Below the pieces are notes generated by a model. It did no database searches. It was not told the origin of the DNA and saw only the letters and a program-made list of their open reading frames with translations. This document shows, one piece after another, positions 8,863 to 18,404 of a DNA stretch of 64,000 nt; position 1 is the first letter of the stretch; each line of letters begins with the position of its first letter. Location: positions 1-64,000 of the forward strand of contig NZ_JALCCV010000008.1 in assembly GCF_022640935.1 (NCBI RefSeq), written 5' to 3'. This DNA is from Bifidobacterium sp. (GTDB lineage: Bacteria; Actinomycetota; Actinomycetes; Actinomycetales; Bifidobacteriaceae). Both the position numbers and the translations under genes were made by a program.

Positions 8863-9981
8863 ATGCCCTACAATGTCCCTGTGATTCGCGCACGGCATCA
8901 GCTCACCTTCCAAGGCTTCATGGTCATAGCCATGGTGACGGGTGCTGTCATCATCTCGGCGCCGCTCATCGATTCAGCGGGCTTCCCATTGACCGCCATT
9001 CTCAAAGGCGCCATCGGACTGCTGGCACAGGCCTTCCCGTTTCTGCTGATCGGCGTGCTCGTCTCCGGCGCGATAGCCGCATTCCTGACCCGTGATTTCA
9101 TCGAACGCCGCTTCCCGAAATCCTTTGGCGCGGGCATGGCCGTATCGCTAACCGCGGGATTCGCCATGCCGGTGTGCGATTGCGCGACGGTGCCGGTCTT
9201 CGCCCGTATGGTGCGCAAGGGCATACCGCTGCCCAGCGCCGTGGTGTTTCTGTGCGCAGCCCCGATCATTAATCCGGTGGTGATCTGGTCCACTTGGTTC
9301 GCATTCCCCGATCGTCCGCTGCTGACCATATCGCGCGTCGGATTGGGCATTCTCGTCTCGCTGGCGATCGGGGCGAGTTTCGCCTTAATTCCCGTGCGTA
9401 GCAACGTGTTGCGCACGGGAATTAACGATGAGGCTGACGGATTTGGCGATGGCGCTGATACCGCCGAAGTCCGTTTGCATGATGCCGCTTGTGACTCCCG
9501 CGCTTGCGAAGACGCAATGGGCAGCGGCGCTCCCGATCCCGCAGAAACACCCGGCGTCGGCGTCGGCGTCATGGACCGGGTCGTCGCCATGATGCGCCAC
9601 GCGCACGATGATCTCTTCCGTGTCGTGCCCTATATGCTCGTCGGCATCTTCCTCGCCTCGTCGCTGCGCGTGCTGTGGGGTTCGAAATCGCCTGCGTGGC
9701 TCACCCATCACAGCGTGGTCATCTCCATTGCGCTCATGATGGCGTTGGCATTCCTCAGCTCGCTGTGCTCGTCGTCGGACGCGGTGATCGCGCGCGGCTT
9801 CGCCACTATGTTCCCGACTCCTGCGTTGCTCGGCTTCCTCGTGTTCGGCCCGATCATGGATGTCAAGAACGTGCTCATGCTTTCCTCGATGTTCTCCCGG
9901 CGCTTCGTCGTGCGTCTCGCGGTGACCTCGGCCATAATCGTTTTCGCCGTCACCGCGCTGATCGCTGGGGTTGTTCGATGA
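8863..9981 (+). CDS. Permease (DUF318/SO_0444-type)
   Basis: LLAQAFPFLLIGVLVSGAIAAFLTRDFIERRFPKSFGAGMAVSLTAGFAMPVCDCATVPVFARMVRKGIPLPSAVVFLCAAPIINPVV. Confidence 0.9.
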   Translation: MPYNVPVIRARHQLTFQGFMVIAMVTGAVIISAPLIDSAGFPLTAILKGAIGLLAQAFPFLLIGVLVSGAIAAFLTRDFIERRFPKSFGAGMAVSLTAGFAMPVCDCATVPVFARMVRKGIPLPSAVVFLCAAPIINPVVIWSTWFAFPDRPLLTISRVGLGILVSLAIGASFALIPVRSNVLRTGINDEADGFGDGADTAEVRLHDAACDSRACEDAMGSGAPDPAETPGVGVGVMDRVVAMMRHAHDDLFRVVPYMLVGIFLASSLRVLWGSKSPAWLTHHSVVISIALMMALAFLSSLCSSSDAVIARGFATMFPTPALLGFLVFGPIMDVKNVLMLSSMFSRRFVVRLAVTSAIIVFAVTALIAGVVR

Positions 9982-10757
9982 TGGCGTCTTCTGCAACTGG
10001 CACGGCTGCGGGCCAGCATACGAAACCCAATGCCATCGATCGGGTCGAAGGCTTCGTTCTCTTCGCCTTCGCCGTTTCCATCGCGGCATTCGTGATGACC
10101 GGGCGCTTCATCGCTTTCGTGACGCCGCGCACTGTGCCGTATCTGTGGTTTGCCGCGGCCGTGCTGCTGATTTTCGCAGTGACGGCCTGGCTGGGCGTGT
10201 TCCGATGCACCGGAGCCTCGTTGGCCAATGTTCTGGTCGTGGGGCTGTTGCCAACGCTGCTGCTGTCGCTGCCCTTCGATTCGGGCGGCGCGGCATTGAC
10301 CGGCACGAATCGCGCCATCGCCATCAACTCGTCCGCCTCCGCCAAGCTGCCGGGGCTGAACGTCGCAGCGAAAACCATCACGATACGCGACGACGATTTC
10401 GGCTCATGGTTCGACCGCATCGACCGCAACGCCGACCAGTACGTCGGCTACACGATCATCGTCGAAGGCTCCGTGTCTCACGATTCATCGTTGAATGCTT
10501 CGCAATTCAGCGTTTCACGCATGCTCATGACCTGCTGCGTGCTCGATATGACGCCTTTCGGATTCGTCGTGGACACGTCGTCGAATAGCACTTCGTCGCC
10601 CACGACAATGCCAAAAGACAATACGTGGGTGCGCGTGACCGGCACGCTCGCCAAAGGCCGCGTCGGCACCGCCTCGCACGGCTACAATGGCCTGATTCTC
10701 CAGGCGAAGTCCATCCAAACCAAAGACGAATCCCCCAACGGCTACTTCTATCGCTGA
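9978..10757 (+). CDS. TIGR03943/DUF1980-family membrane protein, translationally coupled to permease (ATGA overlap)
   Basis: MMASSATGTAAGQHTKPNAIDRVEGFVLFAFAVSIAAFVMTGRF...; ...FSVSRMLMTCCVLDMTPFGFVV; start overlaps stop of upstream permease. The longer ORF from 9675 is an artefact. Confidence 0.85.
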   Translation: MMASSATGTAAGQHTKPNAIDRVEGFVLFAFAVSIAAFVMTGRFIAFVTPRTVPYLWFAAAVLLIFAVTAWLGVFRCTGASLANVLVVGLLPTLLLSLPFDSGGAALTGTNRAIAINSSASAKLPGLNVAAKTITIRDDDFGSWFDRIDRNADQYVGYTIIVEGSVSHDSSLNASQFSVSRMLMTCCVLDMTPFGFVVDTSSNSTSSPTTMPKDNTWVRVTGTLAKGRVGTASHGYNGLILQAKSIQTKDESPNGYFYR

Positions 10758-10845
10758 CATGCCTCGGCAGCGGGCGCAAAATCGCCAGGCACGTCGACGC
10801 CCTGTATGCGGTTTCACCTCACCGTGTGACGTTTTGTAGCGTCAC

Positions 10846-10915
10846 GCTGAGCCGTTAGCGTACAGCCCCGCGGGGCTTGACGTAGGCGAAGTGAGGTTCC
10901 GCTAAGGCGCCGAAA
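10846..10915 (-). repeat. Copy A of a dispersed GC-rich palindromic repeat element
   Basis: Reverse complement ttcggcgccttagcggaacctcacttcgcctacgtcaagccccgcggggctgtacgctaacggctcagc aligns with 54752-54821. Confidence 0.7.
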
Positions 10916-11161
10916 GACAATATCGTAGACACCGTCAATTAAGAATGTACAAAACTGCAGAATTCCGACGTCTCTCATTTTCCACAAACGTCACACCACG
11001 ACAAATACGTCACACAACATCGATCCGACGGGTTTCATATGCTCTATCATGCCTTGCAGGCAACCATGCAGCAGCACGCGGGCATACCACACCTCGCCAC
11101 ACACAGTGCAAGATGATTCCTCAATAGGCGGCGTCGCAAGTGGGAGCCACAGGCATTTTGG

Positions 11162-12267
11162 TTGGGCCAGCGTTCCTTATCTTTTTTGAAATCAGGCGAG
11201 CTCAGCGCAGACCCTGTGGCCCGCCTCCTCCCCGCGTTCTATCTGCTGTTCGCTTTGGCGGGCATGGGAACGGACACATGGATGTTCAGCTTCACCCGGC
11301 AGGATTATTATGCGGTGACCCTCATGCGCATGAATGCCCTGGAACGTGGGCCCAGCGGATTCATCTATGCACCGTTCAAATCGGTGGCGAGGCTCACGAC
11401 GGCGCCCACTGGCGCTGCACGGTTTCATCGCGGTGCCTTGGTGGCTGGCGGCTGCGATGGCCCTGGCCCCGGCAGACGGCAAGACGGCCATGAATCGCGC
11501 CGACGATGCGCCGATACGAGCGAACCGGGCAATTCGCGGCGAACAAACCCTTTGGTTTCACGATGCGGCCGGCGGCCATAGCTGACGCCTGCGGGATTCG
11601 CCCTGTTCGCTGCCGGCGCTGCTGCGGCCCAACCGGCACCCTGAACTATGCAAGATCGGCATCCTCAACGCCATCGCCGTCGCTGCACTTCTCATCTTCC
11701 GTGGCAAGGCTCCCGATCCGGTGGCTTTCCTGGCCCGGACGCTCCTCATCCTGTATTTCGTCAACCTCGGCCGCGAATTCACCAAGGCGCTGTACATCAA
11801 CCGCGATCACAGCATGCTCACCTATCCGCTCTACAAGCGACCCGGCAGGATCCTTGAGATGTTTCGGCTGCGGTTGTGGGAGATCGCCAAAATCAATCTC
11901 CTGCCCTCGAGCGTGCCGGGCCTGGGAACGCTGGCGCTGATGGCAGTGTACGATCCGCAACGCGCACTGGGCGACTATGCGCCGGCCTTCGCCTCCATCA
12001 TGATGATGGGCATGCTCTTCTCGGTGCAACCTGGCGCTGTATTACGTGCTCCAGCCGTACACCCTGGAAGCTGAGGTGAAAAGCCTGCCGTATCAGGCTG
12101 CCATCGGGCTGACCTACATGGCCTGCTGGTTGTTCGCCAAGGACCATCAGAATTCGTCGCTGCTGTTGTTCTCTGGCCTCGTCATCAGTTTCTGCGCGGC
12201 GTATTCGGTGCTGGCCTGCGCGCCCGTCTACGCCGTGGCGTCGCACACCTTCCGGCTCAAGGCTTGA
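11162..12267 (+). pseudogene. Degraded polytopic membrane protein gene, split over several frames
   Basis: Fragments in successive frames: LLPAFYLLFALAGMGTDTWMFSFTRQDYYAVTLMRMNA / MAFLARTLLILYFVNLGREFTKALYINRDHSMLTYPLYKRPGRILEMFRLRLWEIAKINLLPSSVPGLGTLALMAVY / MLQPYTLEAEVKSLPYQAAIGLTYMACWLFAKDHQNSSLLLFSGLVISFCAAYS. Confidence 0.65.
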
Positions 12268-12276
12268 AACGGTAAA

Positions 12277-14688
12277 CTAGCGCCTGGAGCGATTGACCTG
12301 GCCCTCGCGCTGGGACGTCGAGCCGGCTGCGACGCCGTTCGCCGGATTCGTCGAAGCAAGCGTGGAAACCGCCGCGGACAAGTTGGCGGACGACGACGTC
12401 GAAGACGCCGATGCGTCTGCGGCCGCGCCTGTCATGGCGCCGCCGCCTGGCATTGTCATGAAATCGGTGGTTTCGAGATAGTGCTTGCCCGCAGTGATGT
12501 CATATTGGATGAGTTTGTAGTCGTTGACCAGCTGCCTGGTGGCGGCGTCGAAATCGACCGCACTCATCGGATTGCCCTTGTTGTCCAAATATATCGTTTG
12601 CCCGGCCGGAATACGCGTCCACCCTTGGATCTGATTGATCACCGGAGGCTCCATGGCGCTGATCTTGCCATGCAGCTGCGTCAGGAAGGCAAGGTACGGC
12701 GAGACCTTGGCATTCATATGTTCGGCGGTCTGGGCCATGAAGAAGTTCGGCGAGGAATACGCGCTATCGTCAAGTTTGGCGCCGGCGGATGCGGAGGCCT
12801 TGTTCGACCAGATGAAATAATCGGTCTCGTGCAACGCGATGGAATTGGCGTTGTCCGCCCCGGCGGTCGAGTAGATGCCGGGCAGATGGTCGCCGTAGAA
12901 CATGACCGTGATCGGCCTGTTCTCTTTGTCGAGCGACGCGAGGAAATCACGGGTGGCATTATCAGTGTGGCTCACGCCCTTGGCATAGGTCTGGATCGCC
13001 ATGGTTTCGTCACTGCCCAAAGCGGCAGAACCTTGCGGAGCAGTGGCGGCGAACTCGTTGTCGTCGTACCAGTTGTTGAACGGCATGTGGTTTTGCATGG
13101 TGACCAGCTGCACGAAGCGATTGCCCGGCGTGCCCTGCAGCCATTCGGTGACGTTCTTGTAGGCCTGCTCGTCACTGGCGTATGGGCTGCGGTCGATCGG
13201 CTCGGAATACTTGATGACGTCGGGCTTGTCAAGCGTGTAGAAATGCGGGAACTTGAATTTCTTATAGTCCGAAGAGCGCGAATACATCGACGACACGAAG
13301 GGGTGGAAGGCCACGGAATTCTTGCCGCCGTTCCAGAGCTGATTGATGCTCGGCGTCCATTGCAGCGCCGGCACGAGCTGCTGGTACGGGCTGGTGAGCG
13401 AAGGATCGAAATTGGCCATGCTCAGGCCAGTGAGCGCTTGGAACTCAAGATTCGCAGTGCCGCCGCCATATCCCGAAGAGAGCATGAGCCCGCTGGTGGT
13501 CGAGTCTTTGACCGAACGGATGTACGGCATCGGATCCTTGTTCAGATTCACGCCCGGCACACGGGTGGGATCGGAGAACGATTCGGACAGGACGAAGATC
13601 ACGCTGCCATCGTTGAGATTCGCGGTTCGTGTGGTGTTGATGGTGTTTGCGGCCTTTTCGTAGCGTTTGAGCACGGCCTTCATAGTGGCCTCGCTGTAAT
13701 TCGCGGGCTCGTCCATGACTTTGGGATTGAGCTGGCGGGAGAAGGCGAGCAGCGTGCCGTTGCGTTGGGCGTCATAGACCGAATCCCACATCGAGGGGAT
13801 ATCACCCATGTTCAAGGCCAGGTTGTTCGCCCAGCTGTCGACCGTGCCAACCGCCGAGATGAACAGCGACACGGCGATTCCGGGAACGAGGGCGCCCACG
13901 ATGCGGACCGAAGCCCCGATCGCCTTGCTGCGGCTGAGAATGATCCTGCCGTGGCGCAAATCGAAATGATTGGCCACCACGCACAGCACGATCAGCGCAA
14001 GCAGGCCGAGCAGACCACCGATGATCTTGCGCTGAGCACCGGCGGGCAGGAACGAAGCGATATTGCCAGCATCGGCATTCAGAAAATCGAAGTCGGAAGG
14101 CAGCACGGTCTCATAACGCGACTGCACCTTGAACCGTTCGATCAACGCGAAAACCATGCATACGCCCATGATGACGGGAGTGGTTATCCAGAAATGGTTG
14201 ATCAGGAACAGCAGCGTCAGGTATATCAGCCCGAGCAATACAAGATTCAAATAGAAGACGTTGCGCTGCTGCTTCCATATCGTCTCGGCGAAGTTCCAGA
14301 GGCCGATCAGCGGCCCCGGCAGCGTGGACCCGGAGGAAGAGACGGTCACGCCCCACTGCATCATGCCCACGCCTGCGATATCGAAAAGCAGGAACAGCAC
14401 GCCATACGCCCCCAGCGAGAACCGGGACGCCCCGGCTGGCGCCGCATGCGTCCCGCCATTGCCGCCGGGACTGCCTGCACGATCATCCGCCTTGCCACGT
14501 TCCGCATTTTTTGTATCGTCGCCCGCTATGCGCATATGCCTCGGCTGGGAACCGCCGTCATCTGCGCCGCCGTCGCCTGTGCGTTCATCGCCTGCGTCCG
14601 CCGACGCCTGATCAAGACCTGTGTTTGCAGTGAAACCCTCATCTCCGCCGTGTTCCCGAGCAGATCCTAGGTCCATGACATCATCCAT
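12277..14688 (-). CDS. LTA synthase family (sulfatase-domain) membrane protein
   Basis: N-terminal TM segments; NDGSVIFVLSESFSDPTRVPG...PYIRSVKDSTTSGLMLSSGYGGGTANLEFQALTGLS...VMFYGDHLPG; start taken at MDDVMDLG. Confidence 0.9.
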   Translation of the reverse strand: MDDVMDLGSAREHGGDEGFTANTGLDQASADAGDERTGDGGADDGGSQPRHMRIAGDDTKNAERGKADDRAGSPGGNGGTHAAPAGASRFSLGAYGVLFLLFDIAGVGMMQWGVTVSSSGSTLPGPLIGLWNFAETIWKQQRNVFYLNLVLLGLIYLTLLFLINHFWITTPVIMGVCMVFALIERFKVQSRYETVLPSDFDFLNADAGNIASFLPAGAQRKIIGGLLGLLALIVLCVVANHFDLRHGRIILSRSKAIGASVRIVGALVPGIAVSLFISAVGTVDSWANNLALNMGDIPSMWDSVYDAQRNGTLLAFSRQLNPKVMDEPANYSEATMKAVLKRYEKAANTINTTRTANLNDGSVIFVLSESFSDPTRVPGVNLNKDPMPYIRSVKDSTTSGLMLSSGYGGGTANLEFQALTGLSMANFDPSLTSPYQQLVPALQWTPSINQLWNGGKNSVAFHPFVSSMYSRSSDYKKFKFPHFYTLDKPDVIKYSEPIDRSPYASDEQAYKNVTEWLQGTPGNRFVQLVTMQNHMPFNNWYDDNEFAATAPQGSAALGSDETMAIQTYAKGVSHTDNATRDFLASLDKENRPITVMFYGDHLPGIYSTAGADNANSIALHETDYFIWSNKASASAGAKLDDSAYSSPNFFMAQTAEHMNAKVSPYLAFLTQLHGKISAMEPPVINQIQGWTRIPAGQTIYLDNKGNPMSAVDFDAATRQLVNDYKLIQYDITAGKHYLETTDFMTMPGGGAMTGAAADASASSTSSSANLSAAVSTLASTNPANGVAAGSTSQREGQVNRSRR

Positions 14689-14916
14689 CCGGCTGTCGTA
14701 CCCTTTCCATGCAACCCTGCGTCGGCGGCATGCTGAAGGCATGTCGCGACGAGGCTGAAAAACGTTATATCGCACGATTGTCCCCGCCCTGCACGACATA
14801 GGACATGTTCCAAGTCTCGTCCACGTCGTCATCGCGACTGCATCCAGTCGATTGCAAATCGATGCGCGGGTGCGCAGGCACGCCTGCCTACGGCCATGCG
14901 ACCGGCATACGGGCAT

Positions 14917-14954
14917 AGCTGAGGCGCCCCGGGATGTCCCGGGGCGCCTCAGCT
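14917..14954 (-). terminator. Strong hairpin terminator downstream of CsbD-like gene
   Basis: agctgaggcgccccggga-tg-tcccggggcgcctcagct; perfect 18-bp arms, 2-nt spacer. Confidence 0.75.
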
Positions 14955-15010
14955 GCATGACTGCCGGGCAGCACCCGGATAGCCATTGTTGTTACTGAAC
15001 TGTATGACCC

Positions 15011-15247
15011 TTACTTGTCGACTTTGCGCGCGGCGTCCTTGACGTCGTTCTTCGCTTCCGTCGCATTTTTCTTGGTCTCGGCGCCGAGAACTTCCGCATT
15101 CGCCTTCACCTCATCCGAGGTGTCCGAAACCCTGTCCTTCACGTCATCGAATATGTCCGATGCCTTGTCCTTGAGATCCTTGGCAGAGTCGGCAACCTTG
15201 TCGCCCGCATCCTTCACGAAATCCTTTGCGTTATCAAATACTCCCAT
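15011..15247 (-). CDS. CsbD/LEA-like small stress protein
   Basis: MGVFDNAKDFVKDAGDKVADSAKDLKDKASDIFDDVKDRVSDTSDEVKANAEVLGAETKKNATEAKNDVKDAARKVDK; amphipathic K/D-rich heptad-like repeats. Confidence 0.75.
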   Translation of the reverse strand: MGVFDNAKDFVKDAGDKVADSAKDLKDKASDIFDDVKDRVSDTSDEVKANAEVLGAETKKNATEAKNDVKDAARKVDK

Positions 15248-15500
15248 GATTCCTCCTTAGGTCAGAACGATATCTGTCAATCGCCCGCGCGCCCGCGCCG
15301 CTCACCGTCTCATTGGTCACGACACCGGCGCCAAGCCACACTATCCGGCTTCGCGACATAGTCCACAATAGAGGCTTCCCAGCGCTCGCATCGCATGCAG
15401 CAACGCTTATGCGCTCCAAGCGTACAGTGGTGAAGACCTTGTGCAAACGGGAATAATCAGCCTGTTGCGCACGTTTCCCCGGTTCCGCCGGACGGTTTCG

Positions 15501-16217
15501 TCAGCGCCGCGCAAGGTCGGGATGCTCCCATTGGCCCGTATCGGCGAGCGCCGGGCCATGATTGTAATCGATCAATCGCCAGCGCAGGCCGCCTTCAGGC
15601 TGCTCGAATGGCACCAGCCGCGCCCAGTGGGCGTTGCGCATCGAAACCATGCCAATGAAATTCGCATCGATCCTGTCCAGGCCGAGCATGGTCTGCAGCG
15701 TCTGCGCGATCCACGCGCCGTGCGAGAAAACGAATAGGTCGGTGCCGTCGCCCGCTCTGCCTGACCAATCGCGCAACGCCGCAGCGCCGCGCGCGCCAAC
15801 ATGCTGCTTGCTTTCCGCGCCATGCTTGAGCTCGCCGCCCGTCATCTGCGCCCAGGAATGGTAGTCCTCGGGAAAATCCTGCTGCAGCTCCTGCGCCGAC
15901 ATGCCCTCCCATTCGCCGAAGTTGCGTTCGCGCATGCGATCGTCGGTATGCACGTCAAGTCCGAGCGAATCGGCAAAGGCATGCGCGGTCTGGCGCGCCC
16001 GCCCCAGGTCCGAGCTCACGACGAGCTGGCGCGCGGCGCCCGGGCGCCGCGCTGCATAGAGGTTTTGCAATGCCTGAGCGGTCTGGCGCACCTGCCACTC
16101 GCCGACGTCGTCAAGCGCGATGTCGATCCACCCTTGGATGCGGCTTGCCGCGTTGTATGCGGTGCGGCCATGGCGTACCAGCGTGATCGAGCGGGCATGC
16201 GGTGCGGTCGGCATCAT
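15501..16217 (-). CDS. Histidine phosphatase (phosphoglycerate mutase-like) family protein
   Basis: ITLVRHGRTAYNAASRIQGWIDIALDDVGEWQ...VSSDLGRARQTA...RNFGEWEGMS...VFSHGAWI. Confidence 0.95.
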   Translation of the reverse strand: MMPTAPHARSITLVRHGRTAYNAASRIQGWIDIALDDVGEWQVRQTAQALQNLYAARRPGAARQLVVSSDLGRARQTAHAFADSLGLDVHTDDRMRERNFGEWEGMSAQELQQDFPEDYHSWAQMTGGELKHGAESKQHVGARGAAALRDWSGRAGDGTDLFVFSHGAWIAQTLQTMLGLDRIDANFIGMVSMRNAHWARLVPFEQPEGGLRWRLIDYNHGPALADTGQWEHPDLARR

Positions 16218-16218
16218 T

Positions 16219-16605
16219 TCATCCTTCGTCCGGCGTGCGCCGCGGCAGTTTGAGATCGATCTGCCGGCAGTCCTTCCACAGCCGCTCGAGGCCGTAGTAC
16301 CGGCGAGCGTCCTCATGCATGATATGCACGATGAAATCGCCGTAATCGAGCAGCACCCATTGCGCCTCGGTCAGCCCTTCGCGCTCGCGCGGCTGCATGT
16401 GGTTCGCGTGCAGATACAGATCCTTCTCGATCTCCTGACCCACCCCCAGCACCTGTCGTTCGTTCGAAGCAGTGGCGATGAGCATGATTTCGGTGATGCC
16501 CAGCAGGTCGCTCACGTCGAAGGCGACGATATCCGTGGCCTTGACGCGGTCTGCGGCGGCTGCGGCGATGCGCACCGCGTCGATGGTATTGGCTTGCGCG
16601 CTCAT
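16219..16605 (-). CDS. rsfS: Ribosome silencing factor
   Basis: KATDIVAFDVSDLLGITEIMLIATASNERQVLGVGQEIEKDL...LTEAQWVLLDYGDFIVHIMHEDARRYYGLERLWKD. Confidence 0.95.
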   Translation of the reverse strand: MSAQANTIDAVRIAAAAADRVKATDIVAFDVSDLLGITEIMLIATASNERQVLGVGQEIEKDLYLHANHMQPREREGLTEAQWVLLDYGDFIVHIMHEDARRYYGLERLWKDCRQIDLKLPRRTPDEG

Positions 16606-16708
16606 AATCCTCTGTTCTTGGTTGTTCCGCCCATTACGGTTGGTTCGTTCGCCGTGTTTGCGGCATTCGTTACGTTCGCTGTACGTGTCATGTTCGCCGC
16701 CGCCTTGC

Positions 16709-18100
16709 TCACTGCTGCGTGCGCTCCCAGCGCGGCTTCCAGTCCTCGACGATATGCTGCGTGTTCTCCGAGTAGACCATCGCGCCGTCCGGCGTCTCGT
16801 GGCGCACGACCGAGCCCGCGCCCGTGGTCACGTCGTCACCCACCTCGACCGGCGCGACGAAGAGATTTCCTGCGCCTACGTGCACATGCGAGCCAATATG
16901 CGTGTGGTTCTTGTGCACCCCGTCATAGTTGGCGGTGATCGTGCCGCCGCCGATGTTCGTATGCTCGCCCAGATCGGCGTCGCCGACATAGCTCAGATGC
17001 GGCACCTTGGTGCCTTTGCCAATGTGCGCCTTCTTCATCTCGACATAGGCGCCGGCCTTCGTTCCCTCACCCAAGTCGTTGCCCGGACGCAGATACGTCC
17101 ACGGGCCGATGTTCGCGTGCGCGCCGATATGCGATTCCTGCACGCGCGCACGTTCCACGATGGCGCCTTCGTCCACGCTCGCGTCGATCAGCGTCGTATA
17201 CGGGCCGATGACGGCGTCAGCCCGAACCGTGCTGTGTCCCTGCAGGAAGCAGCCGGGCAGAATGGTCGTATCATGCTCCAACTTCACCTCGTCTTCGATC
17301 CATGTCGTCTCCGGGTCGAGGATCGTGACGCCGCGGCGCATCCAGTCTTCGCATACGCGGATGTTGTGCTGCTTAGCCAGCCGCGCCAGCTGCACGCGGT
17401 CGTTGACGCCTTCGACGCTCAATGGGTCGGCCGCCGCGTAGGCCCCGACCCGGCCGTGTCCGCGCGCGCCTTCCAAAGCATCCGTCAGGTAGAACTCCCC
17501 TTGCGCGTTGCTGTCGTCAAGCCCGGCGATGGACTGCCGCAGCGTTTCGGCTTCGAAGACGTAAACGGAAGTATTCACCTCATGCACGGCCAGTTCGCTG
17601 CGGTTCGCGTCCCTTTGCTCGACGATGCGCAGCACGCCGCCGTCGCTGCCCCGGATGACGCGGCCGTAGCCGGTCGGATCTTCGAGCGTGGTGGTGAGTA
17701 CCGTGGCGTCATCGCCAGCAGATATGTGATAGTCGAGCAGTTGACCCAGCGTGCCCTCGTCAAGCAGCGGCATATCGCACGCGGTGACGAGCACCGGTCC
17801 ACGCAACGGGCCGTGGGATTCGAGCTGGGACATCGCGCACTGCACCGCGCGGCCGGTGCCGGGAACCTCGTCCTGCACCACAATCTCGACATGCTCATTG
17901 TAGCCGCGTGCCGCCTGGGCCACGCGTTCGGCCTGGTGGCGCACGACGAGCGCCATGGTGTCCGGTTCAAGGCCTGCCACGGCGCCCATGACACGCTCAA
18001 GGAATGTGCGCCCGGCGAACTCATGAAGCACCTTGGGCCTGCGCGAATGCATGCGCACCCCTTCGCCAGCGGCGAGAATGATTGCGGCGGACAACGCCAT
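16709..18100 (-). CDS. glmU: Bifunctional UDP-GlcNAc pyrophosphorylase / glucosamine-1-phosphate N-acetyltransferase
   Basis: AAIILAAGEGVRMHSRRPKVLHEFAGR...; left-handed beta-helix C-terminus with GGGTITANYDGVHKNHTHIG. Confidence 0.97.
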   Translation of the reverse strand: MALSAAIILAAGEGVRMHSRRPKVLHEFAGRTFLERVMGAVAGLEPDTMALVVRHQAERVAQAARGYNEHVEIVVQDEVPGTGRAVQCAMSQLESHGPLRGPVLVTACDMPLLDEGTLGQLLDYHISAGDDATVLTTTLEDPTGYGRVIRGSDGGVLRIVEQRDANRSELAVHEVNTSVYVFEAETLRQSIAGLDDSNAQGEFYLTDALEGARGHGRVGAYAAADPLSVEGVNDRVQLARLAKQHNIRVCEDWMRRGVTILDPETTWIEDEVKLEHDTTILPGCFLQGHSTVRADAVIGPYTTLIDASVDEGAIVERARVQESHIGAHANIGPWTYLRPGNDLGEGTKAGAYVEMKKAHIGKGTKVPHLSYVGDADLGEHTNIGGGTITANYDGVHKNHTHIGSHVHVGAGNLFVAPVEVGDDVTTGAGSVVRHETPDGAMVYSENTQHIVEDWKPRWERTQQ

Positions 18101-18221
18101 ATGCTCAGCTCTCCAATTCTTCGGTTTGTCAGTGTGCGCCTGCGACGGACAGATTTTCGCCCGGGTGCCGGGCCGCCGCACAGAGATGCGGCCCGGCCGA
18201 ACCGGGCGCTGTTGCTACCTG

Positions 18222-18292
18222 TTCCCCCACCTGGATTCGAACCAAGACTAAGGGTTCCAAAGACCCGTGTGCTGCCATTACACCATGGGGGA
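18222..18292 (-). tRNA. tRNA-Gln (TTG anticodon)
   Basis: Reverse complement TCCCCCATGGTGTAATGGCAGCACACGGGTCTTTGGAACCCTTAGTCTTGGTTCGAATCCAGGTGGGGGA; 7-bp acceptor stem, anticodon loop CTTTGGA, TTCGAATC T-loop. Confidence 0.95.
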
Positions 18293-18404
18293 TCGGCAAA
18301 GCGAACCTTGCCAAGTGATTATTATGCCATACCCCGCGACCTAGGGCGTGGCGCGCACCGTTTCAGCGGTTGCGCCGCCGGCCGCCCGGCCGCCCGCATC
18401 GCCC

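Noticed and set aside
9675-9977. N-terminal extension of the DUF1980 ORF
   Set aside because: Overlaps the permease C-terminus in another frame; the ATGA-coupled start at 9978 is the natural one.
12481-14670. 729-aa + strand ORF
   Set aside because: Lies entirely antisense to the LTA-synthase gene with clear sulfatase motifs; long antisense ORFs are expected in high-GC DNA.
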